Assembly (NCBI RefSeq): GCF_003586445.1
Contig: NZ_CP030028.1
Location: forward strand, 3,672,501-3,736,500
Source of the DNA: Bacillus sp. Y1
GTDB lineage: Bacteria; Bacillota; Bacilli; Bacillales; Cytobacillaceae
Direction of reading: 5' to 3'
Length of the DNA stretch: 64,000 bases
Shown: piece after piece, positions 17,140-26,821 of the stretch
Layout of the letters: the number at the start of each line of letters is the position of its first letter
Numbering within the stretch: position 1 is the first letter of the stretch
Notes under the pieces: model-generated
The model's database searches: none
What the model saw: the letters and a program-made list of their open reading frames with translations, nothing else
Told to the model about the DNA's origin: nothing
Position numbers and translations under genes: made by a program

Positions 17140-17913
17140 TTACACTACCTTTGCTTCTGTATGAAGAAGAGTTACAAGCTCTTTAACTTGATCGTTCAAG
17201 TCACCTGCTAACACTTTACCAGCTTCTTTTTTAGGTGGTAGATAAATTTCAATTGTCTTCGTCTTAGCCTCAACATCGTCTTCCTCTAGGTCAAGATCGT
17301 CTAATTCTAACTGTTCTAGCGGTTTTTTCTTTGCCTTCATAATTCCAGGTAAAGAAGGATATCTTGGTTCATTTAATCCTTGTTGTGCCGTTACTAGTAG
17401 TGGAAGACAGGTCTCAATGACTTCTGAATCACCTTCAACATCGCGAACAACTGTTGCTTTTGTACCCTGTATTTCTAGCTTAGTAATGGTCGTTACATAA
17501 GGGATTTCAAGTAATTCTGCCACACGCGGGCCGACCTGACCTGAACCACCATCAATAGCTACATTTCCAGCGATAATTAAATCAACTTCTTGATCTTTTA
17601 AGTATTGGGCAATGATTTTGGCTGTTGTATACTGGTCAGAAGCTTCCACATCATCTTCAATATTTACAAGTACCGCTTTATCTGCTCCCATTGCTAAAGC
17701 TGTGCGAAGCTGTTTCTCTGATTCTTCACTACCAACAGATATAACTGTTACTTCACCACCATGTGCATCACGAACTTGAATTGCTTCTTCAACTGCATAT
17801 TCATCATAAGGGTTGATGATAAATTCAGCACCGTCCTCATTAATTTTCCCGCCAGCAATCGTTATTTTCTCTTCCGTATCAAACGTTCTCTTTAACAAAA
17901 CATAGATATTCAT
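17140..17913 (-). CDS. etfB: Electron transfer flavoprotein beta subunit
   Basis: The AMP-binding partner of EtfA, 257 residues. Family signature region VKRTFDTEEKI at the N-terminus, IAGNVAIDGGSGQVGPRVAELLEIPYVT near 115-140 and VEGDSEVIETCLPLLVTAQQGLNEPRYPSLPGIMKAKKKP near 155-195. The start at 17913 has GGAGGGG 5-6 bases upstream. It lies between fadB and etfA, as in the B. subtilis fatty-acid degradation operon. Confidence 0.95.
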   Translation of the reverse strand: MNIYVLLKRTFDTEEKITIAGGKINEDGAEFIINPYDEYAVEEAIQVRDAHGGEVTVISVGSEESEKQLRTALAMGADKAVLVNIEDDVEASDQYTTAKIIAQYLKDQEVDLIIAGNVAIDGGSGQVGPRVAELLEIPYVTTITKLEIQGTKATVVRDVEGDSEVIETCLPLLVTAQQGLNEPRYPSLPGIMKAKKKPLEQLELDDLDLEEDDVEAKTKTIEIYLPPKKEAGKVLAGDLNDQVKELVTLLHTEAKVV

Positions 17914-18012
17914 AAGTTCCCCTCCTATATATCTAAACATTTATTTGGTTCTAAAGATTAAGAAAATTTATCTGAAAAAGGAAACCCACTTAGCAACTGC
18001 TGTGAGTGTTTG

Positions 18013-18786
18013 TCATTCCCCTGTAAACTTTGGCTCTCTTTTTTCGAGAAACGCCGATATTCCTTCCTGTCCGTCTTTAGACAGAAATACTTTTTCAAAT
18101 AGCTCAACTTCTTTTTTAACCCCTGAATAAAACTCATTTGTTTTTCCATAATTAAGGAGTTCAATCGCTGCGCTAAGTGCTATAGGACTTTTCTTAGCAA
18201 TCTTTTTTGCGATTTTATAGGATTTCTCTAGCAGCTCTTCCTCAAGGAAGGCATGATTGGCTAGCCCGCATTGAACCGCTTCCACTCCCGTGATAGGATC
18301 ACTTGTAAATAACATTTCTGCTGCTTTAGCTGTTCCAACATATTTTGGTAATCGTTGCGATCCCGCAAAACCAGGTACTAATCCGAGTTGAAGCTCCGGT
18401 AAGCCAAGCTTTGCATTCTCTGTAACTAATCGGAAGTGACAGGCCATCGCCAGCTCAAGTCCCCCGCCTAAAGCGGCCCCATGGATCACAGCAATAATTG
18501 GTTTTGGGTAACGCTCCATTCGTTCAAACAAATCTTGACCAAGAGTGGAAAGACTACCAAAATCTTCTCCTGTTGAAATCGTTGTAAACTCTTTAATATC
18601 TGCCCCTGCTGAGAAAAATCTCCCCTCACCACGCAACACGATGACTCGGATATCTTGATGAAATTCGATTTCATCAAGAATATCCGATAGTTCTTTTAAC
18701 ACCTGAGATGATAACGCATTTGCTGGAGGACGTTCAATTTTAATTGTTGCAATGAACTCTTCATGAGACCAATGCAAAAAGCCCAT
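18013..18786 (-). CDS. fadB: Enoyl-CoA hydratase
   Basis: Hydrates trans-2-enoyl-CoA in beta-oxidation (crotonase fold, cytoplasmic). It is 257 residues, with the oxyanion-hole segments FSAGADIKEF (about 62-71) and HGAALGGGLELAMACHFR (about 106-123), and the catalytic Glu region LPELQLGLVPGFAGSQRLP. It corresponds to B. subtilis YsiB/FadB, a single-domain hydratase, not the large fused FadB of enterics. It follows fadR by 30 bases. Confidence 0.93.
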   Translation of the reverse strand: MGFLHWSHEEFIATIKIERPPANALSSQVLKELSDILDEIEFHQDIRVIVLRGEGRFFSAGADIKEFTTISTGEDFGSLSTLGQDLFERMERYPKPIIAVIHGAALGGGLELAMACHFRLVTENAKLGLPELQLGLVPGFAGSQRLPKYVGTAKAAEMLFTSDPITGVEAVQCGLANHAFLEEELLEKSYKIAKKIAKKSPIALSAAIELLNYGKTNEFYSGVKKEVELFEKVFLSKDGQEGISAFLEKREPKFTGE

Positions 18787-18816
18787 AAGTTCTCCCCCTT
18801 ATTCGTATAATAAAGA

Positions 18817-19401
18817 TTATCTCTTTCCACACCCATTAATTAAAAGTTTCTGGACCGGTTCTGCAAGTGCTGTTAAATCATATTTTTGCTCATTCATGAC
18901 CCAAGTTGTAACTGTTTCATCCATTGTTCCAAAGATCATCTGCCTTGCTAGGCGAATATCGAGATCTTGTGAAAATTCACCGGAATCTCTTCCTTCAATA
19001 AGTATATTGTCAACAACATGTAAATAACCTTTTAATACTTCATTAATTTTTAAGCGAAGGTCTTTATTTGATTGTCGCAATTCTAGCTGTGTGACGATAG
19101 CTAAATGACGATCCTTTGATAACATTTGAAAATGCATATCAATCATAAGTAATAATTTCTCTGCTGCGCTTTTCTTTCCCTCTATCTTCTCCTCAATCTT
19201 TTCTATAAAAGCCCCCATTTTTTCTTGGAAAAGAGAAATGAGGATATCTTCTTTGTTTTTAAAATACAAATAGATGGTGCCATCAGCAACGCCTGCTTGT
19301 TTTGCAATTTTAGAAACTTGAGCTTGGTGATACCCATTTTCTGCTATCACAATGACAGCCGCATCAATAATCTGTCGATACTTTGGTTTGTCTTTCTTCA
19401 A
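18817..19401 (-). CDS. fadR: Fatty-acid degradation repressor FadR (TetR family)
   Basis: A TetR-type repressor that in B. subtilis releases DNA on binding long-chain acyl-CoA. The HTH is at about 8-55 (IDAAVIVIAENGYHQAQVSKIAKQAG, GTIYLYFKNKEDIL); the effector domain includes TQLELRQSN and ARQMIFGTMDETVTTWV. TTG at 19401 gives 194 residues, the length of B. subtilis FadR, with GGAGG 9 bases upstream; ATG at 19407 would leave only 3 bases. It heads its own operon with fadB-etfB-etfA and has a FadR box over its promoter, so it should be autoregulated. Confidence 0.95.
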   Translation of the reverse strand: MKKDKPKYRQIIDAAVIVIAENGYHQAQVSKIAKQAGVADGTIYLYFKNKEDILISLFQEKMGAFIEKIEEKIEGKKSAAEKLLLMIDMHFQMLSKDRHLAIVTQLELRQSNKDLRLKINEVLKGYLHVVDNILIEGRDSGEFSQDLDIRLARQMIFGTMDETVTTWVMNEQKYDLTALAEPVQKLLINGCGKR

Positions 19402-19438
19402 AATCATTCCCCTCCTTTCAAGAAGGTCATTGCACTTA

Positions 19439-19456
19439 TGAATGAATCATCATTCA
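19439..19456 (-). promoter_or_regulatory. FadR operator of the fadR operon
   Basis: TGAATGAATCATCATTCA matches the FadR box TGAATGAmTAnTmATTCA at 17 of 18 positions and forms a near-perfect dyad. It lies 7 bases downstream of the -10, over the expected transcription start. Confidence 0.8.
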
Positions 19457-19463
19457 TAAATTT

Positions 19464-19492
19464 ATAATAGTTTGTAAACGTAATTCTGTCAA
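19464..19492 (-). promoter_or_regulatory. SigA promoter of fadR-fadB-etfB-etfA
   Basis: A perfect TTGACA (19487-19492), 17-base spacer and TATTAT -10 (19464-19469) on the minus strand. It stands alone after the lcfA terminator, so the operon does not depend on read-through from lcfA. Confidence 0.8.
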
Positions 19493-19560
19493 GAATTACA
19501 CGTATTATTTGCACTACTATCATGCCATAACTACATGGACTGTACAAGCCTGCTTTCGCA

Positions 19561-19585
19561 AAAATAAACAGCCGACGAATCGGCT
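19561..19585 (-). terminator. Terminator of lcfA
   Basis: AGCCGA/TCGGCT stem (19570-19585) followed by TGTTTATTTTT on the minus strand, 9 bases after the lcfA stop codon. Confidence 0.65.
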
Positions 19586-19593
19586 ATGAAGAG

Positions 19594-21297
19594 TTAAGCC
19601 TGTTTCTGTTGATTGTCATCTCTTTTCATTTTTTCTTCTTCAACTAATGCTCTCCTCAAAATTTTCCCCACTGCCGTTTTTGGAAGTTCAGATCGAAATT
19701 CATACATTCTAGGAACCTTATAGGAGGCAAGATGTTTTCTCGCAAAAGAATTCAACTCTTCTTCCGTAGTAGTAGCACTTTCTTTCAACACAATATATGC
19801 CTTTACCGTCTCCCCTCGATATGGGTCGGGAACTCCAGCAACAACAACCTCTTGCACACTAGGATGCTCATACATGACTTCTTCAATTTCTCTTGGATAA
19901 ATATTAAATCCGCCAGCGATAATCATATCCTTTTTACGGTCAACAACAAAGAAATAGCCTTCTTCATTCATATAGCCTAAATCCCCCGTAAGAAGCCAGC
20001 CATCTCTTAACACCTGGTCGGTTTCTTCAGGCTTGTTCCAGTATCCCTTCATGACTTGTGGTCCCTTTACAGCAATCTCACCAATTTCACCAGGTGGTAA
20101 TGGCTCTCCGGTTTCAAAGGATAATATCACCGCATCTGTATCTGGCCAAGGCACCCCAATACTTCCTTTTATTCTTGGACGATCCCATAAAAAATTTGAA
20201 TGAGTTACTGGAGAGGATTCTGTCAGCCCATAGCCTTCCACTAACTTCCCTCCCGTTATTTCCTCAAATTTCTCCTGTACCTCCACTGGAAGAGGAGCGG
20301 AGCCTGAGATACACGAATCGATGGAAGAAAGATCATATTTAGAAAGGTCTGGGTGATTTAACAAACCGATATAGATGGTTGGAGCTCCTGGAAATAAAGT
20401 TGGCCGTTGTTTCTCTATCGTCTTTAATGTTTGTTCTGGATCAAACTTCGGAAGCAATACCATCTTTTGTCCTTGCATTACAGAAAGAATCATGACTGCT
20501 GTCATGCCATATACGTGGAAAAATGGAATAATGGCTAAAATGATTTCTTCCCCTCGTTTACATTTATATAACCAGGCGTTACTCATCGCTGCATTCGAAA
20601 CAAGGTTCCTATGGGTAAGCATGACCCCCTTAGGAGCTCCAGTCGTTCCACCGGTGTATTGAATAATAGCAAGATCCTCTTCAAAATCGACTGAAAAGCT
20701 TTTTATCTCTTTATTTGACTGCTTAATAATTTCTGTTAATAAGTGATGACATCCTTCATGCTTAACAGACACGGTAATTCCATATTGTTTCTTTTGGATA
20801 AATGGATAAATGAGATTTTTTGGGAAGGGTAGATAATCCTTGATAGCGGTTACAATTATATGTTCCAAATTGGTTTGTGTGAATACTTTGCTAACACGCG
20901 GAAATAAAATATCTAGTGTGATAATGGCTTTTGCACCAGAATCCTTCATTTGATATTCAATTTCTCTTTCTGTGTACAACGGGTTGGTCGGAACCACAAC
21001 TCCTCCGGCTAATAAAATTCCGTAGTACGAAACAACAGCTTGAGGACAATTTGGAAGCATCATTGCGACTCGATCACCTTTTTCTAACCCGAGCTTTTGT
21101 AAATAAGAAGCTAACTTGCAGGCATGTTCATGTAATGTTTCATAGCTCATTTCCTTGCCCATAAAATGAATAGCCGATTTATTCGGAAACTCCTTTGCTG
21201 CGTTCGTCAAATAGGTTTGAACAGGTTCTGACTTATACGTTAAGGTAGCCGGTATTTCCTCTGGGTAATTAGCGAGCCACGGCCTATGTTCACTCAT
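19594..21297 (-). CDS. lcfA: Long-chain fatty-acid-CoA ligase
   Basis: Activates fatty acids to acyl-CoA using ATP (acyl-adenylate intermediate). The 567 residues carry the AMP-binding P-loop YTGGTTGAPKGVMLTH (about 215-230), the VEGYGLTESSPVTH motif, LLTGDLGYMNEEGYFFVVDRKKDMI and the C-terminal catalytic lysine region KTAVGKILRR. It is followed by fadR but separated by a terminator, unlike the single lcfA-fadR-fadB-etfBA operon described in B. subtilis. The ribosome site GGAGGG lies before the ATG. Confidence 0.95.
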   Translation of the reverse strand: MSEHRPWLANYPEEIPATLTYKSEPVQTYLTNAAKEFPNKSAIHFMGKEMSYETLHEHACKLASYLQKLGLEKGDRVAMMLPNCPQAVVSYYGILLAGGVVVPTNPLYTEREIEYQMKDSGAKAIITLDILFPRVSKVFTQTNLEHIIVTAIKDYLPFPKNLIYPFIQKKQYGITVSVKHEGCHHLLTEIIKQSNKEIKSFSVDFEEDLAIIQYTGGTTGAPKGVMLTHRNLVSNAAMSNAWLYKCKRGEEIILAIIPFFHVYGMTAVMILSVMQGQKMVLLPKFDPEQTLKTIEKQRPTLFPGAPTIYIGLLNHPDLSKYDLSSIDSCISGSAPLPVEVQEKFEEITGGKLVEGYGLTESSPVTHSNFLWDRPRIKGSIGVPWPDTDAVILSFETGEPLPPGEIGEIAVKGPQVMKGYWNKPEETDQVLRDGWLLTGDLGYMNEEGYFFVVDRKKDMIIAGGFNIYPREIEEVMYEHPSVQEVVVAGVPDPYRGETVKAYIVLKESATTTEEELNSFARKHLASYKVPRMYEFRSELPKTAVGKILRRALVEEEKMKRDDNQQKQA

Positions 21298-21331
21298 TCT
21301 CCATCCCTCCTACAAAGAAATTGTATAGAAA

Positions 21332-21379
21332 TTTCTGATTACTCATCTTAATTATAATATAGTGAATAATATGTGACAA
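21332..21379 (-). promoter_or_regulatory. SigA promoter of lcfA with a degenerate FadR box
   Basis: TTGTCA (21374-21379), 17-base spacer, perfect TATAAT (21351-21356). Just downstream, 21336-21346 reads ATGAGTAATCA, matching most of the central FadR box (ATGAmTAnTmA) while the outer arms are lost. Its place relative to the -10 is like that of the two good FadR boxes. Confidence 0.6.
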
Positions 21380-21428
21380 TTTAAATTCTCCCCCTATATG
21401 TGTATGGAAGTAAAAAGTTGTCCTACTA

Positions 21429-21457
21429 CAAAAAAATCGCCTGTAAAAGGCGATTTT
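21429..21457 (-). terminator. Terminator after yshE and the mini-ORF
   Basis: AAAATCGCC/GGCGATTTT arms with a 7-base loop and seven T on the minus strand. The first arm overlaps the stop codon of the 25-codon ORF, so that ORF lies inside the yshE transcript. Confidence 0.8.
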
Positions 21458-21533
21458 AAAAGACTAAATAAAAAATTCCTATAAACACAAAGATTCCACA
21501 AAGGATTAGAAGTATTTTTGCTAGCTTTTCCAT
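21456..21533 (-). CDS. Putative 25-residue single-span membrane peptide downstream of yshE
   Basis: A short minus-strand ORF beginning MEKLAKILLILCG. After four mostly polar residues (EKLAK) it is almost wholly hydrophobic, with one predicted transmembrane helix over residues 6-25 and no charged residues in it. The ribosome site AAAGGAG lies 7 bases before the ATG and overlaps the yshE stop codon region (12 bases between the two genes). The stop codon runs into the shared terminator. I do not recognise a family. The well-placed ribosome site and the terminator at its end argue that it is a real gene. Confidence 0.6.
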   Translation of the reverse strand: MEKLAKILLILCGIFVFIGIFYLVF

Positions 21534-21545
21534 TTACGTACTCCT

Positions 21546-21953
21546 TTAAGATATGCCTGCCCCAATTACATACGATAATCCAACTGATATAACCATTGAA
21601 ATTAACCCCACAGCTCGGTTGTCATTCTGAATTTCTTCATCAATTTTAAATTTTGGTGTTAAAAACTCAAAAATAAAATAAGCTACCAGTAGTAAAAAGA
21701 AACCAAATACTCCCCATCCAATCATGGTTATGAGTGAGTCATGCTGCTCAATCGAATGCCTAAAAATATTGGCGATTCCAAAAATTTTCCCACCAGTCGC
21801 CATTGCAACGGCAACATTTCCATTTTGAATTTCTTCCCAATTTCGGTATTTCGTAACAAGTTCAAAAATGGCAAGAAATACGATCATACATAAAATAACA
21901 ACACTGCAATATGCGGCTATATGAACATATTCATTCTCCCAGAAACCGTTCAA
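21546..21953 (-). CDS. yshE: DUF350 membrane protein YshE
   Basis: A 135-residue integral membrane protein with about four spans (11-33, 50-65, 76-98, 112-133) and the DUF350 pattern NGNVAVAMATGGKIFG and NDNRAVGL, each an internal-repeat-like segment. Function is unknown. It starts at TTG, with GGAGG about 9 bases upstream, 17 bases after mutS2, so it is probably cotranscribed with mutS2. A 25-codon membrane ORF follows it. Confidence 0.85.
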   Translation of the reverse strand: MNGFWENEYVHIAAYCSVVILCMIVFLAIFELVTKYRNWEEIQNGNVAVAMATGGKIFGIANIFRHSIEQHDSLITMIGWGVFGFFLLLVAYFIFEFLTPKFKIDEEIQNDNRAVGLISMVISVGLSYVIGAGIS

Positions 21954-21970
21954 CTTCCTCTTCCTCCTAC

Positions 21971-24325
21971 TTACTTGAACTCAACGATTGTTACACCAGA
22001 ACCGCCTTCTCCAGCCTCACCAAAGCGAATCTTTTTCACAGACCGATGATTTTTCAAGTACTCTTGTACACCCTGCCTTAATGCTCCAGTGCCTTTTCCA
22101 TGAATGATCGACACTCTTGGATAATTAGATAATAAAGCATCATCGATGTATTTTTCTACTCTAAACAGAGCATCCTCATAGCGTTCCCCTCTGAGATCTA
22201 GCTCTATGGAAACATTTGAATCTCTTCCCTGTATCGTTGTCACATGCTTTTGTACCTTAGGTTTTTCCGATTGGATAAACTCCAAATCCTTTTCTTGGAC
22301 CTTCATTTTTAGAATACCTATTTGAACCTGCCACTCCTCATCAGATACCTTTTCAACTAAATGTCCCTTTTGGTCAAATGTTAATACCTTTACTTCATCA
22401 CCAACATGGAATTTATGTTTCTGTTTTCGTGCCTCATTATTCAATGATTTTTCCGAAACAGGTACTGCTTCATTTAGTCTCTTTTTGGCATCAATTAATT
22501 CATGTTCTTTGATATCAGCTTTTTTCTCGATTCGCATTCGACGGAGCTCTCGAATGACTTCTTCCGCTTCTTGTTTCGCCTTTTCAATAATTGCTTGCGC
22601 CTCACGCTCGGCTTTTTCACGTAATATGTCTTTTTCTCTATAATAGGAGACAATCTCTTCTTGAAGATCCTTATGAAGCTTTTCAGCCTGCCTTAATGTG
22701 TCATGTGCCTCTTCTAACTCATTTTCGGCTTGTTTTTTACTTGCCTCAAGCGCTGCAATCATTTGATCGACTTCGTTACTCTCCGAGCTAACATGTGATC
22801 GTGCCATATCAATGACTTTTTCCTTTAACCCAAGGCGTTTGGAAATTTCAAACGCATTGCTTCGACCAGGAACCCCAATTAGAAGCTTATAGGTTGGACT
22901 TAATGTTTCAACATCAAACTCAACACTTGCGTTTATTACCCCTTCCCGGTTATAGCCATATGCCTTTAATTCCGGATAATGGGTTGTGGCAACTACTCTT
23001 GCCCCTGTTTTATAGACAGAGTCTAATATCGAAATAGCAAGTGCAGCTCCTTCCTGTGGGTCTGTACCTGCACCTAGCTCGTCAAATAGAACAAGACTAT
23101 CAAAGCTTACATCATTTAAAATGTCTACGATATTTACCATATGAGAAGAAAAAGTACTTAGACTTTGCTCAATCGACTGTTCATCACCAATATCGGCAAA
23201 CACTTGACCAAAGACAGCCATTTCTGATCCATCAAGGGCAGGTATTTGTAACCCGGCCTGAGCCATTAATGTACATAAACCGACGGTCTTTAGTGTAACC
23301 GTCTTTCCTCCTGTATTAGGTCCAGTTATTACGATTGTGGAATAAGTCTTACCGAGTAAAATATCATTTGGAACCACTTCATCCATGGCAATCAAGGGAT
23401 GTCTTGCTTTAAACAAGGAGATGATTCCTTCGTTATTCATTTTTGGTTTAGATCCCTTTATTCTTTTACTATACCTTGCCTTCGCAAACATAAAGTCAAG
23501 GTCTGTTAATACCTCAATAATTGTACTTAACTCGCTCTCATACATTCCAACTTTTCCGGATAATTCAACTAAAATACGTTCTATTTCCTGCTTCTCCTTG
23601 ACACGAATCGCTTGCACATCGTTGTTTAACTGCACGATTGTTTGCGGTTCGATGAACAGGGTTTGACCTGAGGAACTTTGATCGTGAATAATTCCTCCAT
23701 AATGTCCTCGATATTCTTGTTTAACAGGTATAACAAACCGGTCATTTCGAATCGTGATAATTGCGTCTGAAAGCATTTTAGCCGCATTGGAAGACCGAAT
23801 CATTGATTCAAGTTTTTCGCGAACTCTTGCTTCTTTTGTTCGTAGCTGACTTCTAAGCGAGCGTAGGGTATCACTAGCCGTATCGAGTACTTCTCCACTC
23901 TCATCGATTGCCATTCGAATGGGCTCTTCTAGTTCTGCGAGCACAATGATGTTACTTGCATATTCATCTAAAATAGGAATCTCTATTCCTTGTTCTACCA
24001 TATCTTCTATAAATCGACGCATCATCCTGCTTGCATGAATCGTACTAGCTACTTGTACAAGTTCAAGTGGACTTAGTACTCCACCGATTGCGGAGCGTCT
24101 TATTTGCATTCTAATATCATAAATTCCTGTGAGAGGAACATTGCCTTTTAATCGAAGAACCTTTGCTGCTTCATCCGTTTCTTCCTGGCTACGTACCACC
24201 TCCTCGAAATCAGTCGAAGGAACAAGTGCATTTACTTTGTCTTTTCCTAAGCTTGAAGAAGCATGTTCTATTAACTGCTCTTTCACTTTTGTAAATTCCA
24301 ATACCTTTAAAACTCTTTCTTGCAT
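21971..24325 (-). CDS. mutS2: MutS2 (Smr-domain MutS homologue / ribosome-collision factor)
   Basis: The 784 residues contain MutS-type core and ATPase: Walker [15 protein letters not shown] (about 328-341), Walker [14 protein letters not shown] (about 403-415) and [10 protein letters not shown] long coiled coil (about 515-630) is followed by a C-terminal Smr nuclease domain ([25 protein letters not shown], about 710-784). Bacillus MutS2 has been linked to recombination control and, more recently, to rescue of collided ribosomes. It lies between polX and yshE, as in B. subtilis. Confidence 0.96.
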   Translation of the reverse strand: MQERVLKVLEFTKVKEQLIEHASSSLGKDKVNALVPSTDFEEVVRSQEETDEAAKVLRLKGNVPLTGIYDIRMQIRRSAIGGVLSPLELVQVASTIHASRMMRRFIEDMVEQGIEIPILDEYASNIIVLAELEEPIRMAIDESGEVLDTASDTLRSLRSQLRTKEARVREKLESMIRSSNAAKMLSDAIITIRNDRFVIPVKQEYRGHYGGIIHDQSSSGQTLFIEPQTIVQLNNDVQAIRVKEKQEIERILVELSGKVGMYESELSTIIEVLTDLDFMFAKARYSKRIKGSKPKMNNEGIISLFKARHPLIAMDEVVPNDILLGKTYSTIVITGPNTGGKTVTLKTVGLCTLMAQAGLQIPALDGSEMAVFGQVFADIGDEQSIEQSLSTFSSHMVNIVDILNDVSFDSLVLFDELGAGTDPQEGAALAISILDSVYKTGARVVATTHYPELKAYGYNREGVINASVEFDVETLSPTYKLLIGVPGRSNAFEISKRLGLKEKVIDMARSHVSSESNEVDQMIAALEASKKQAENELEEAHDTLRQAEKLHKDLQEEIVSYYREKDILREKAEREAQAIIEKAKQEAEEVIRELRRMRIEKKADIKEHELIDAKKRLNEAVPVSEKSLNNEARKQKHKFHVGDEVKVLTFDQKGHLVEKVSDEEWQVQIGILKMKVQEKDLEFIQSEKPKVQKHVTTIQGRDSNVSIELDLRGERYEDALFRVEKYIDDALLSNYPRVSIIHGKGTGALRQGVQEYLKNHRSVKKIRFGEAGEGGSGVTIVEFK

Positions 24326-24361
24326 GGAGTGTGCCTCCTATTTCAAAATAAGGTCTTTCTT

Positions 24362-26092
24362 CTATCTTCTGTCTTCTTTTCGCCTTTTTAATAGCTCAAG
24401 AAATTCTTCCTTAGCCAAAGAATTGATAACTGATTGTTTTTGAACCCATCCTTTTTTCGCTGCAGATATTCCCGTGTCCATATGAGCTAATGTTTCAACC
24501 ATATGAGCATCAGTATTAATTACAAGTTTTACACCTGCTTCTTGGGCCATACGTACGTGCTCTGAGGAAAGGTCAAGTCGATTTGGATTCGCATTCAATT
24601 CTAACCAAGTATTTGTTTCTTTTGCTAGTTCAATCAATTGCTCGATATCTACTGAATACCCGTCACGCTTTCCAATCTTTCTACCCGTCGGATGTGCAAT
24701 CATATGTACATGTTTATTTTTCAAAGCTGTTTTAAGACGTCCCATAATCTTATCCTGTGGCTGTGAAAAAGAGGAGTGAATAGATGCAATGACAAAATCC
24801 ATTTGTTCTAGAACTTCATCTTCATAATCAAGGGAGCCGTCAGGTAAAATATCCATTTCAACACCTGCTAAGATCGTAATATCATCATATTTCCGATTCA
24901 ATTCATCAATTTCTTGACGTTGTTTCCGCAAACGCTCGACCGTTAGTCCATTTGCCACTTTTAAATATTGTGAGTGATCAGTAATGGCCATATATTCATA
25001 CCCTTTTGCACGACAAGCTTCTACCATTTCCTCAATAGAATGCGAACCATCGCTCCATGTCGAGTGCATGTGTAGATCACCTTTTATATGGTCAAGAGCA
25101 ATAATCTCAAGCTCTTCTGTATAATGTTCCACTTCTGTGCCATCCTCACGCATTTCGGGTGGAATAAAAGGCAAACCAAAGTGAGCAAAAAACTCCTCTT
25201 CACTATGAAACGTTACAATTTCCCCGGTTTCGATATGTTCCACACCATATTCGCTTATTTTTTCACCACGTTCCTTCGCTAGTTGACGCATTCTTACATT
25301 ATGGTCCTTTGAGCCAGTGAAATGGTGTAAAGTTGTGGTAAATTCCTCATCCTTTACAAGGCGAAAATCAATCGAAACGTCAAACTCCAATTCCAAGATT
25401 ATAGAAACCTTTGTATCTCCTTTTGAGACAACTTCTTTTATTTGCTCCATGGAGATCAGCTGCTCTTTCACCAATTGAGGATCAGCCGTTGAGATAATGA
25501 AGTCTAAATCCTTGATCGTTTCCTTCATTCTTCTTATACTACCTGCTCTTGAAAAGCGAATCACTCCATCCATTTCGGAAAGAGTAAGTTCAATCTTCCG
25601 TGCAACTGGTAACATATAGGCAAGAGGTAGTCGATCTGGTTTGGAACCAAATTCGTTGATTGATTGAAGAATTTTCTCCTCTGTTTTCCCTCCAAAACCG
25701 GCAAGTTCTCTCACCTTTTTGTCCACGCATGCCTGCTTTAACTCGTGTACATTCGTTATCGAAAGTTCTTTGTATAGCTTGGCAATCTTTTTCCCACCAA
25801 GACCAGGCAGTTGTAGAAGGGGAATTAATCCCTTTGGTACTTCTTCCTGAAGCTCTTTTAGTACAGAGGATTGACCCTCTTGGATAAATTCTATAATAAC
25901 AGCAGCAGTCCCCTTGCCAATACCTGAAATGGTCGTAAAATCATCGATTTGTGATAAATCCTGTTCATTTATTTCAAGGCTATTTGCTGCTTTCCTAAAA
26001 GCAGACACTTTAAATGTATTTTCACCTTTTAATTCCAAATAGGTAGCGATCGTCTCAAGTAAACGAATCACTTCTTTTTTTTGTATTGCCAC
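24362..26092 (-). CDS. polX: DNA polymerase X (PolX) with PHP domain
   Basis: A family-X repair polymerase joined to a PHP phosphoesterase. The 576 residues begin with helix-hairpin-helix units (FKVSAFRKAANSLE, ISGIGKGTAAVI, LPGLGGKKIAKLYKEL). The nucleotidyl-transfer core has FSRAGSIRRMKETIKDLDFII (about 180-200) with the metal Asp pair. The PHP domain (about 335-570) opens with KGDLHMHSTWSDG and ends with INTDAHMVE. The start is GTG at 26092, 5-6 bases after AGGTGG; an upstream in-frame GTG lacks a site. B. subtilis PolX is about 570 residues. Confidence 0.93.
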   Translation of the reverse strand: MAIQKKEVIRLLETIATYLELKGENTFKVSAFRKAANSLEINEQDLSQIDDFTTISGIGKGTAAVIIEFIQEGQSSVLKELQEEVPKGLIPLLQLPGLGGKKIAKLYKELSITNVHELKQACVDKKVRELAGFGGKTEEKILQSINEFGSKPDRLPLAYMLPVARKIELTLSEMDGVIRFSRAGSIRRMKETIKDLDFIISTADPQLVKEQLISMEQIKEVVSKGDTKVSIILELEFDVSIDFRLVKDEEFTTTLHHFTGSKDHNVRMRQLAKERGEKISEYGVEHIETGEIVTFHSEEEFFAHFGLPFIPPEMREDGTEVEHYTEELEIIALDHIKGDLHMHSTWSDGSHSIEEMVEACRAKGYEYMAITDHSQYLKVANGLTVERLRKQRQEIDELNRKYDDITILAGVEMDILPDGSLDYEDEVLEQMDFVIASIHSSFSQPQDKIMGRLKTALKNKHVHMIAHPTGRKIGKRDGYSVDIEQLIELAKETNTWLELNANPNRLDLSSEHVRMAQEAGVKLVINTDAHMVETLAHMDTGISAAKKGWVQKQSVINSLAKEEFLELLKRRKEDRR

Positions 26093-26220
26093 ACTATCCA
26101 CCTACTTTCACCTATATCCCATTATGAATGATTCACTTCTATTTCACCAATAATTTAGTATGTTTTGAAACCTACTATGTATTATGTACGTATTGTAAAC
26201 CAAAAAAGTTTTTGAAAATA

Positions 26221-26254
26221 AAACAAAATAAAACTTCTCTTTAAAAAGAGAAGT
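26221..26254 (-). terminator. Terminator of zapA-cvpA
   Basis: ACTTCTCTT/AAGAGAAGT arms (26233-26254) with loop TAAA, then TTTATTTTGTTTT on the minus strand. Confidence 0.8.
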
Positions 26255-26279
26255 AGTTATATAATCATCCTGTTTTATA

Positions 26280-26813
26280 TTATCCCCAAAGCTCTTTCAC
26301 AAGATTAGACAAATAGGGGGTATTTTCAACTATTCCCTTTGCCAGAGATGAGCTAGCTAAAGGTGATTGCACGGCTTCAATTGGTAGAAGTGCTGCTATG
26401 TATAAAATAATAAACAGAAGTAAATATACCTCTAAAAATCCAAGTATTCCTCCGGCCCAACGATTAAAAGTCTTTAAAATTGGTAGATTGGAAACAAAAT
26501 CTAGCATACTTCCAATTATTTGTAGAACAATCTTTACTGCAAAGAAAATAGCAACAAAAGCAATTCCCCGGTAATATGCATCCTCCATATTTCCTTCTGA
26601 GAAAATAATTTGTAAATTTGATGCATCACCGAAGCTTGGATATGGAATCCAAAGGGTTAGTTTTGGTGCCAGTTCGGAATAATAGACCTTTGCTACAATA
26701 AATGCAATAATGAAGCCAGTAAGATGAATAAATTGAAGGATAAACCCTCTACGAAGCCCAACAAGTAATCCTATTAATAATATAATGACAATGGCAAAAT
26801 TTAGCATATTCAT
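26280..26813 (-). CDS. CvpA family membrane protein (YshB)
   Basis: A 177-residue membrane protein with about four spans (5-22, 27-44, 82-102, 125-147). The first carries IVIILLIGLLVGLRRG, typical of CvpA/YshB. E. coli CvpA is needed for colicin V production; the Bacillus role is unknown. It lies 8 bases after zapA and is transcribed with it, suggesting an envelope or division link. It ends just before a terminator. Confidence 0.85.
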   Translation of the reverse strand: MNMLNFAIVIILLIGLLVGLRRGFILQFIHLTGFIIAFIVAKVYYSELAPKLTLWIPYPSFGDASNLQIIFSEGNMEDAYYRGIAFVAIFFAVKIVLQIIGSMLDFVSNLPILKTFNRWAGGILGFLEVYLLLFIILYIAALLPIEAVQSPLASSSLAKGIVENTPYLSNLVKELWG

Positions 26814-26821
26814 TCAATCCT

